A DNA stretch of 26,958 bases from Sphacelaria rigidula (taxonomy: Eukaryota > Phaeophyceae > Sphacelariales), in NCBI GenBank assembly GCA_964200075.2, contig CAXNAA020000126.1, forward strand, positions 1 through 26,958. The letters run 5' to 3'. Within the stretch, counting starts at the first letter, position 1; every line of letters starts with the position of its first letter. The translations under genes and the position numbers were made by a program. Below the pieces are notes generated by a model that worked only from the letters and a program-made list of their open reading frames with translations, ran no database searches and was not told where the DNA came from. Below are positions 22,201-26,958 of the stretch, in pieces.

Positions 22201-25200
22201 TCTAACTTTTTTTGTACACCGATTTTTCAGACGATAGTTATTGTGATGGATGCAGTGGTGATGATACGATGGGTGCGGTCATGAGGTCATACGGTCATGA
22301 AATCATACGACGTCGAGGATACGGTCATACGGTCATACAGTTTCACGGCGATGATTGTACGATGATACGATAATATAGTCATACGGTTGGTGTCACCAGA
22401 AAGAACAGAGGTGCTTTATCCACATCACCTTTTACCGTATCGTTTCTGCTCTCCCGGTCACGCAAATGGTCTCCCGAATATATTTTTTACCCTCCAACAG
22501 GTGTTCGAGCAGATGATGCAAGCCGCGGCCGAGAGAATGCCGCCTCCACCTCCGCCACCACCGCCGGGCACTCCCGCCCGGAGGTTATCCAGCTGTGTCG
22601 TTGCGAGAGATGGCGGGGGCGAGTTTTTCGCGCAGAGCCCTGCTCCCGGGCGCCCCGCCAGTTTCTTCCGGTCAGTTGTGTTCCCGAATCTTTTCGTGAA
22701 TGTGAAGGGTTGGCACGCGTCCCTGTTGATATGATGGTGGTTGACCTTGTATACGTCGGACAGATCAACTCCCTGTAGCTCGAGGTAGTTTTTTGTTGTT
22801 GTTGTAGCTCCTTACTTACTAAGCTGTGAGCGCTGCGTGAGCTACCACGCATGTTCGCCCTCGGTTAGCGATGAGAGCTACGTGAGCTGAGCGTGTTTGG
22901 TCAGGGTGAGCTATGAGAGCTGCATGGGGTACGCATGTTTTCCCCTGTGTGAGCCGTCAGAGAAGCATGAGCTACGCATGTTTGCACTGGATGAGCCATC
23001 AGGCGTAGCTCATCCGCACATGCTTGACCACACGTGAGCTACGACGGGCAGATGAGGTTAGCTTACGAGCTGTCCGGCCCGTGTAGCCTTGCGTGTCGAA
23101 GAAGCTTGGTTGTTTTTGTCCGGCCTGAGTTTTCAGATGACTGCAGTAGCTCGGAATCGATTTAGAGAGGAACGATGAAAGAATATCGCCACACAAACAG
23201 TGCTATTATAAACGTTGGAGAAACTTTGAATACATGACCCACCCATTCTTGGGTAAAAATACTTCAATACATGTGTGTGTGTGTTTTTTTTATTCTGATC
23301 CTGACTCTGATTTTGATTTTGATTTTGATATTGATATTGACACGAAGATGGCAAGATGGCTCCGTACTTTTTGTTTTGTCTCGTGATTTTTTTTCAACAT
23401 TCTTGTGTTTTAACTGGGATGAGGGATTCAGGTTAGGCGAACCTCGAACTCCCGGAAAGCCGCCCGCGTCATCATCTAGTACTGGAACCGTCGGAGGATC
23501 AGGCGGGGCACGGGGGAGCCCGCCGGAGTCCGCCAGAGAAAGACGGACAAGAACGCGGTCGCAACTACAAAATCCGGCAGTATCGGTCAATGGACCTACA
23601 AGTAATCCGGGGGTGGTATCCAGAAGTAATCCGGAGACTCCGAAGCGCAACAGGGGCGCGGGACGGATTTTGGCTGTGGGGGAGTGGTGGGCGTCTGCGT
23701 TTACGCCTACAGCATCAACGGTTAGGTATGCTATCCTTTCATGTAATGTAAACATGTATACTACTGACTGCTTGGGTTGAAGGTCGAATCTCGCCCTCGT
23801 CGAACGTGAACGATGATGGAAAAACATTGCACTATCTCATCAAGCTCTCGACAACGAAAAATGTGGCAGGGTGACGTGAAGCTGAAGGGGTTTGTCAAGT
23901 GTACTGTTTCAAGAGTAGGTCTACTTGTCCCGCTTGCACGGGAGCGTTCACACGTAATCTTGGTCGGACATACGTATACGAAGTATATATATATTTTTTA
24001 TCACCAGGATGATTTTTGTATCTTTTGCTCTGAAAGTATAGTTTGACGTGCGGAGGAGCAGTCGGGTTGGGATTGGGGGCGCGCGATGGGGAGGGTGGAG
24101 ACGAGTTGCCTGGCCAGCCTGGACGTTGGAATCAAATCTCCACATGTCGACCTAATCAGCTCCCTGTAGCTCGAGCTAGCTTTTTTTTTTTTTGCGTATC
24201 TCCTTTCTGAGCTATGAGAGCTATCTGAGCCGCGTATGTTTTCACTGGGTGAGCTACGGGACGTAGCTCATCATGCGAGGATGAGCTACAAAAGTTACTT
24301 GAGCTACGCGTGTTTGCCCTGAATGAGCTATGAGAGCTCCATGAGCTACGCATGTTTATCTTTGGAGAGGTACCGTCGCGTAGCTCACCCGCACATAACG
24401 CATGTTTGATCATGATGAGCTGTGTGAGCGGCATGAGCTGGCCGTGTTTGTCCTGGGTGAGCCATCGGGCGTAGATCACCTGTACATGTTTAACCATAAG
24501 CGAGCTACGGCCCGCAGATGACCTAGTTCACGAGCTGGGATAGCTCGTGCTATTTTGTTTTTGACGTAGCTGCCCATGAGCTATGAGAGCTACATGAGCT
24601 ATGCATGTTTTCCCCGGGTGACCCACCACTCATCTGCACATGTTTTACTGCAAGTGAGCTGAAGCCCGCAGATGACGCAGAACACGAGCTGTGCGAACGT
24701 CTGACAGCTCGTGAGCTGGGCCAGCTGCGGACTTTAGCTCACTTGCAGTGAAGCGTGTGCAGACGAGTTAGGCCCGACGGCTCACCCAGGGTGAATATGA
24801 GCCGATGAGTGGTAAGTCACCCAGGGCAAACCGTATAGCTCATGTAGCTCTTATAGCTCAGGAGGCAGCTACGTCGAAAAAAAAAGCTAGCTCGAGCTTC
24901 AAGGAGCTCATCTATCCGACGTGTGGAAAATCGGGAAGGATTCGAAGTTTGACATCTGAGACACGATGCTGTCCACCAAACAACGGTAAAGCACAATGCA
25001 CAACTTGTACCGAGGACAGTTTTTTCTCGCTGAAACGAGATACCTCAAATACCTATCGATATTCGAAGAACCTCTCACCCCATCCCTGCCTCGTCTTCCT
25101 TCAGAGGGCCAATCTCTCTTTTTTCTGTTCGGGGTCGCCCCATCCAAAGTTTTCTTCGTGCTCTTCTTGTCTCACTTTGAACCCTTCCCCCCCCCCTCCC

Positions 25201-26657
25201 CGGGACGAGTCCGTGGTCTCAAGAGATCAACCCATCACTCCTCGGTGCACGCCTTGTCTTCAAGTCTCGCGGATTGGGCCAGCACTCCTGGACCGCGTCA
25301 GCTCTCGTCAAACAAACTCACTCAACTATGATTTGTTGACATCACGTATTCGCGGGTTCAACGGTGGAAATCAGATACTTCGAACCCACCGCATCGGGAC
25401 CGGAGCCGATTTATCTCCATCCTAACGGTGACAGTCAGACCATTAGACCACCCGGGCGAGTCGTCATCTACAAATGAGCAATGCTACGATAGGGGTTGCA
25501 CTTCTCGTTTCTGGGTCTCGTTTTTGTAGGAGCTCAAATAAATTATTGGGGCTTACTAGAGGTATCTCAAACTCGGCTCCCGGTATCCTGGTTTTCTTTG
25601 TTCTATTTTGTCCAGTGAAAGTGATGCCGATTCATCAGATGATGAGACCCTTTGACCGCCAGGTCAGGTTTCCCGTGAATCGTTATCACTTTCACTTGAA
25701 GAAATAGTATGCAACTCAAAGCCAGCGAATAAACCAGGATACCGGGAGCCGAGTTTGAGATACGTCTTCTGTGCAACCCAAATCTCGGGGGACAGGACAT
25801 GGAGATGCACACAGGGGCTTTTTCGTGAATCGGCATCATTTTCACCATTTTTCAAGTGAAAATGATGCCAATTCTCAAATGATCCGTGCAACACCCCGAG
25901 AAACATTTTCGCTCAAAAAGTGCAACCCTACCGTAGCATCACTCAAATCTTGCACGGTTCGGACGGATCATCTCGGAATGGGGCCGCAACCCTACCGTAG
26001 CATCACTCAAAAAGTGAAAACAAAGCCTGAAGATTGATTTATACGGTACGAATAAATCACACTAAAATCAAGTGATTTTTAGACGTATCCTAGATTCGTC
26101 CGACCCTTGAAATCTTGCCAGTCTCTCTCTCTCGAGATCTCTCGAGAGAGAGAGACAGCAAACAGGTGGGACTGCACCATACCTACGATACTGAACCCTC
26201 CACGGTTAGGACGAATCAATACGACTACGAATCACCAAATCCACAATTTGTTCGGCCTGATTGCCCAAAAGGGAGAAAGAAGTCGATCGCTGGTCCAAGT
26301 GGTATCCACGCAACTTTTACGCCATTCCACGTGTCTGGGCTGCGTGTACCTGGGTTGCAACGCTGAAAACAAAGCCTAGGGATTGATTGATTCGTCACGA
26401 GTCGACTCGTGATAATAAAACCAAGTAATTTCCAGACGAATCATTGATTTGTCCGACCCTTTCACCTTGACTCCATCTGAAGACACCTCGTTTTTGCTTC
26501 CTCATTTGTCGTTTTACGCAGCCCAAGGAGTCGAGCGGGCACGGAGCAGGGTGTTTCGACGCCACCGGCGTCGACGGCGTCATCTTCAGAACGGCAAGAT
26601 ATCTTGTCGTTTGAAGGCTCAGCGGAAGAGGTCCTCCGTTATACCATCGTCGCTAAG
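14769..26657 (+). CDS. Nine-exon gene, partial at 3' end: Ser/Pro-rich coiled-coil protein of unknown function
   Basis: I assembled this gene by joining nine open exons: 14769-16221, 17472-17622, 18469-18769, 19083-19205, 19469-19729, 21159-21284, 22501-22670, 23432-23725 and 26522-26657. Every junction keeps the frame (intron phases 1, 2, 0, 0, 0, 0, 2, 2, then 0 at the last donor). The product so far is 1,005 residues and continues past the window. In order it shows a low-complexity Ser/Thr/Pro/Gly region (1-534) with D209-217, Q260-273, Q325-330 and G390-398 runs, a Ser/Ala-rich segment (535-635), a leucine-zipper-like coiled coil (about 656-684), a Gly-rich linker, helical segments (about 750-818), a nine-proline run (819-827), and a basic Ser/Pro tail ending in a short more structured stretch (about 985-1005). 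Ser-Pro-Arg recurs about 12 times, a context often phosphorylated by proline-directed kinases. No family is recognised and no enzyme motif is seen. A scaffold or adaptor role is inference only. Confidence 0.8.
16222..17471 (+). other. Intron 1
   Basis: 1,250 bases, GTGCGT to ggctcag, phase 1. A 102-codon ORF at 16288-16596 is open, but it does not connect in phase to either exon and has no recognisable content. The intron contains a tRNA-like sequence on the minus strand. Confidence 0.7.
17080..17180 (-). other. tRNA-like sequence (possible second SINE family or tRNA relic)
   Basis: On the minus strand, gcgctcggtcagcgcggtca resembles a tRNA D-arm and A-box. After cattttggttcgaatcgg, a near match to the B-box (last bases differ), comes gaaccgc. 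The spacing between boxes is short for a complete tRNA and no full acceptor stem is seen. Confidence 0.35.
17472..17622 (+). CDS. Exon 2 (residues 485-535)
   Basis: This exon follows a pyrimidine-rich tract and the acceptor ggctcag at 17471. It opens by completing a Gly codon from exon 1 (phase 1) and carries two further Ser-Pro-Arg motifs, the same motif that fills exon 1, followed by GYPDGMDWWNELELSPSR. I chose the donor at 17623 (GTATTT, leaving phase 2) over the GTTGAG at 17594. Only phase 2 fits the next exon, which starts with a third codon base. The weak donor makes the exact end less certain than the exon itself. Confidence 0.75.
17623..18468 (+). other. Intron 2
   Basis: 846 bases, GTATTT to ttttgcag, phase 2. 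Most of it is taken up by a candidate inverted-ended element at 17641-18131. Confidence 0.65.
17641..18131. mobile_element. Element with GGACAGCTCATGA ends, in intron 2
   Basis: A perfect 13-base inverted repeat (ggacagctcatga at 17641-17653, its complement at 18119-18131) bounds about 490 bases. The first 130 bases resemble 26708-26876 in intron 9 (gaagccaaagcgctac, tgctcggtatccagcgctgt). No coding frame. Confidence 0.55.
18469..18769 (+). CDS. Exon 3 (residues 535-635)
   Basis: The acceptor is cattttgcag ending at 18468 and the donor is cag|GTGGGG at 18770. The frame completes a split Arg codon from exon 2 and ends in phase 0. The sequence is Ser/Thr-rich with a run of Ala (about residue 600) and a segment ending STIVDGQ. 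This Ser-rich composition matches the rest of the protein and differs from the surrounding intron. No domain is recognised. Confidence 0.75.
18770..19082 (+). other. Intron 3
   Basis: 313 bases, GTGGGG to ctcttcag, phase 0, with a T-rich 3' part (tgttgtttctgttgctgtcg). No other feature seen. Confidence 0.75.
19083..19205 (+). CDS. Exon 4 (residues 636-676), first half of a coiled coil
   Basis: The acceptor is gctcttcag ending at 19082 and the donor is cag|GTGGGT at 19206. The exon has exactly 41 codons and is phase 0 at both ends. After a charged Arg/Asp stretch it encodes IRRLEAENLRLRFRVADLEG. Hydrophobic residues fall at heptad a and d positions (I656, L659, N663, L666, V670, L673), with Asn at one a position as in many dimeric leucine zippers. 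No bZIP basic region precedes it, so DNA binding is not supported. Confidence 0.82.
19206..19468 (+). other. Intron 4
   Basis: 263 bases, GTGGGT to gctcag, phase 0. It splits the coiled coil. No other feature seen. Confidence 0.75.
19469..19729 (+). CDS. Exon 5 (residues 677-763), end of coiled coil and Gly-rich linker
   Basis: The acceptor is ttgctcag ending at 19468 and the donor is aag|GTGAGG at 19730. The exon has 87 codons and is phase 0 at both ends. Its first residues (VSVMEDELERRG) carry the exon 4 heptad on as V677, M680 and L684, which supports the join. A Ser/Gly-rich linker with one Ser-Pro-Arg follows, then a predicted amphipathic helix LARLVVDVCKELDQSRK at the end. Confidence 0.82.
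20271..20300. repeat. (TG)n microsatellite
   Basis: TG repeated about ten times with one or two interruptions. Confidence 0.85.
20941..21090. repeat. Low-complexity GAT/ATGAT-rich tract
   Basis: Irregular gatgat, gatcatgat and gatagtgat runs, with little C. Confidence 0.65.
21159..21284 (+). CDS. Exon 6 (residues 764-805), ends at a probable GC donor
   Basis: The acceptor is gacaaaag ending at 21158, after a T-rich stretch. The frame is phase 0 and encodes a Ser/Gly stretch and a helix LCKVLPKVMETAIKGVRDLD. The best end is cag|GCAAGC at 21285, a near match to the consensus of the minor GC-AG intron class. Upstream GT sites in the same phase, after 21230 (aag|GTCCTC) and after 21239 (aag|GTGATG), are alternatives and would shorten the helix. 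The region up to 21284 still looks coding. Confidence 0.65.
21352..21542. mobile_element. Foldback (MITE-like) element, family 4, in intron 6
   Basis: The arms at 21352-21385 and 21508-21542 are almost perfect inverted repeats (aggtcgagtagagtatactc and onward, one or two mismatches). The inner region holds a further partial hairpin. 191 bases, no coding capacity. Confidence 0.75.
22265..22390. repeat. Irregular repeat of GATACGGTCATACGGTCAT type
   Basis: catacggtcat, gatacgat and related 8-11-base units recur about ten times, with drift. Confidence 0.7.
22501..22670 (+). CDS. Exon 7 (residues 806-862), helix and polyproline run
   Basis: The acceptor is ctccaacag ending at 22500 and the donor is ccg|GTCAGT at 22671. 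The exon enters in phase 0 and leaves in phase 2. It encodes VFEQMMQAAAERM, continuing the exon 6 helix, then nine prolines (819-827) and GTPARR, a plausible profilin- or SH3/WW-type ligand. No FH2 or other actin domain follows within the window, so a formin label is not justified. Confidence 0.78.
22755..23075. mobile_element. AGCT-rich element, in intron 7
   Basis: It begins tcggacagatcaactccctg tagctcgag and ends cgagctgtccggcc, a partial inverted match. Between these are units such as gagctatgagagctgcatgg and gcatgagctacgcatgtttg. The left end matches that of the element at 24141. Confidence 0.6.
23272..23340. repeat. GT and TGATTT/TGATAT microsatellite
   Basis: A gtgtgtgtgtg run is followed by t-rich sequence, then tgattttgattttgatattg and related units, about 90 bases before exon 8. 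Confidence 0.85.
23432..23725 (+). CDS. Exon 8 (residues 862-960), basic Ser/Pro-rich
   Basis: The acceptor is ggattcag ending at 23431. The first base completes an Arg codon split by intron 7. The frame encodes a Gly/Ser/Pro/Arg-rich stretch with ARERRTRTRS and ETPKRNRGAG, then FTPTASTV. I placed the end at ag|GTATGC (23726, phase 2) rather than at GTTAGG (23721, phase 0), because only phase 2 opens the next exon. The joined codon gives another Ser-Pro-Arg. Confidence 0.75.
24141..24926. mobile_element. AGCT-rich element with inverted ends, in intron 8
   Basis: The left end (cacatgtcgacctaatcagc, then tccctgtagctcgagctagc and a T-run) is matched inverted by the right end (A-run, gctagctcgagcttcaagga, gacgtgtgg). 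Similarity continues inward for about 100 bases. The interior is a string of roughly 40-base units of the type gagctatgagagctacatga gctacgcatgtttg, several inverted and therefore self-complementary. Confidence 0.7.
25165..25459 (-). mobile_element. tRNA-derived SINE-like element, copy 2, in intron 8
   Basis: On the minus strand it opens with ggtggtctaatggtctgac, which looks like a tRNA D-arm and A-box, then gtgggttcgaag as a decayed B-box. The same body blocks as at 2385-2670 follow in order. It lies antisense within the host gene's intron. The two copies share a head and body, which is what defines them as one family. Confidence 0.68.
25557..25769. mobile_element. Foldback (MITE-like) element, family 1 copy B, in intron 8
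   Basis: The ends are near-perfect inverted repeats (tatctcaaactcggctcccg on the left, its complement on the right). The arms reach about 45 bases, and the interior resembles the element at 520-706, including the gaaagtgatgccgattcat core. Its arms match each other better than those of copy A, which suggests a more recent insertion. Confidence 0.75.
25827..25873. repeat. Hairpin, GGCATCATTTTCAC core
   Basis: ggcatcattttcac and gtgaaaatgatgcc pair perfectly around catttttcaa. The arm sequence is shared with the foldback elements at 12655-12816 and 25557-25769. Confidence 0.75.
25922..26011 (+). repeat. 26-base direct repeat pair
   Basis: gcaaccctaccgtagcatca plus six more bases occurs exactly at 25922-25947 and 25986-26011. 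Confidence 0.85.
26014..26463 (+). repeat. About 95-100-base direct repeats at 26014-26108 and 26362-26463
   Basis: Both copies start tgaaaacaaagcct, share gattgatt, aatca/aacca agt, and tttgtccgaccctt or attcgtccgaccctt. The second copy carries a perfect palindrome, cacgagtcgactcgtg, at 26396-26411. The spacing of 348 bases resembles a small LTR-like or tandem duplication, with no coding sequence between the copies. Confidence 0.62.
26120..26155. repeat. CT/GA near-palindrome
   Basis: A tctctctctctcgag arm is followed by atct and then ctcgagagagagaga, making a strong potential hairpin within intron 8. Confidence 0.85.
26522..26657 (+). CDS. Exon 9 (residues 960-1005), last exon in the window
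   Basis: The acceptor is ttttacgcag ending at 26521 and the donor is aag|GTATGG at 26658. One base completes a Ser codon, and the frame then reads PRSRAGTEQGVSTPPASTAS and ends in DILSFEGSAEEVLRYTIVAK, which looks like the start of a folded segment. The exon's own longer ORF lies in another frame and gives an Arg/His-rich product. I rejected that frame because it does not fit the upstream phase or composition. The gene continues beyond the window. Confidence 0.72.
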
Positions 26658-26958
26658 GTATGGGCGGGGTGGTCTGTGTTCATCAGTGATGACCGCATTG
26701 AAATATTTCACACGTCGGACAGCTGACGAGCTATTCATACCTGAAGTAACTAGTCGAAGAGAACTCTTAGATCCATTGTACCAAAACACGAAACACGTGA
26801 CAGCAGTGTCCGAGAAGCCAAAAGCGCTACATTCCCGCTACACGGCGTGCTCAGCGTCCATCGCTGTGGGGAGGTAATACGGAAGTACCGTAATTGTGCG
26901 AGTCATCGCACACCCCCTGGACCGAATTTGAAAGCTCGATTACTCGACAACAAGAAGA
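26658..26958 (+). other. Start of intron 9, running off the window
   Basis: It begins GTATGG directly after exon 9. Bases 26708-26876 resemble the start of the intron 2 element (acgtcggacagctgacgagc, gagaagccaaaagcgctac, cagcgtccatcgctgtgggg). No further exon is seen before the edge. Confidence 0.6.

Larger units (their letters stand above)
21285..22500 (+). other. Intron 6, probable GC-AG intron
   Basis: 1,216 bases, GCAAGC to ccaacag, phase 0. It contains a foldback element (21352-21542), a T-rich tract (21540-21765) and a CATACGGT-type short repeat (22265-22390). Confidence 0.6.
22671..23431 (+). other. Intron 7
   Basis: 761 bases, GTCAGT to gattcag, phase 2. It holds an AGCT-rich repeat element (22755-23075) and a TGATTT microsatellite close to the acceptor. 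Confidence 0.7.
23726..26521 (+). other. Intron 8, repeat-filled
   Basis: 2,796 bases, GTATGC to acgcag, phase 2. In order it holds an AGCT-rich foldback element (24141-24926), a SINE-like element on the minus strand (25165-25459), a foldback element (25557-25769), a short hairpin (25827-25873) and tandem or direct repeats (25922-26463). An additional exon inside cannot be excluded, but none is needed for phase. Confidence 0.65.

Noticed and set aside
22537-22570. Formin FH1 domain from the polyproline run
   Set aside because: A single run of nine prolines with no FH2 domain in the window does not support it.
24200-24870. CRISPR-like array in the AGCT units
   Set aside because: The units are imperfect, contiguous and inverted in places with no unique spacers, and the context is an intron of a eukaryotic gene.
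24805-25425. 206-codon plus-strand ORF
   Set aside because: It crosses the end of the AGCT-rich element and the SINE-like element, so the open frame is coincidental.
26449-26877. 142-codon Arg-rich ORF over exon 9
   Set aside because: It is in a different frame from the one that fits exon 8 and extends into the intron 9 repeat.

Overview
The window reads as nuclear DNA of a eukaryote with large introns. One long split gene is assembled here from nine exons with GT-AG (one GC-AG) splice sites, introns of about 260 to 2,800 bases, T-rich tracts before acceptors, and dispersed tRNA-derived and foldback repeats. There is no bacterial gene packing and no Shine-Dalgarno operon layout. The GC-rich exons with homopolymer amino-acid runs, the repeat-filled introns and the GTACAGTAC-type short repeats would suit a brown alga or another stramenopile. 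That placement is inference; no marker gene in the window fixes it.

Layout: positions 1 to about 14,770 hold no gene that I can defend. This part is a mosaic of repeats. It contains a long-TIR element at 50-911 with a smaller foldback element nested inside it, a SINE-like element with a tRNA B-box at 2385-2670, a TIR element with an internal minisatellite at 3703-4626, a foldback element at 5521-5836 with a partial relative at 316-391, two more foldback elements near 12.4-12.8 kb, and several microsatellites. Long stretches between them show only chance-length ORFs.

From 14,769 to the right edge a single plus-strand gene can be read. Nine exons (14769-16221, 17472-17622, 18469-18769, 19083-19205, 19469-19729, 21159-21284, 22501-22670, 23432-23725, 26522-26657) join with matching codon phases at all eight junctions. 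They give about 1,005 codons, still open at 26657 with a donor site. I do not recognise the protein. It is rich in Ser, Pro, Gly and Gln, carries about 12 repeats of Ser-Pro-Arg, acidic, poly-Gln, poly-Gly and poly-Pro runs, and a regular leucine-zipper-like coiled coil that spans the exon 4/5 junction. It looks like a regulated scaffold or adaptor, but no catalytic domain is visible.

The introns are crowded with mobile DNA: GGACAGCTCATGA-ended elements in introns 2, 7, 8 and 9, some built from AGCTCATGAGCT-like tandem units, a second SINE-like copy in intron 8 in the opposite orientation to the first, a second copy of the nested foldback element, a tRNA-like sequence in intron 1, and a 191-base foldback element in intron 6. 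The most interesting content is the undescribed gene and the set of related small non-autonomous element families, several of which share a GAATCGGCATCA...TTCACTTG core.
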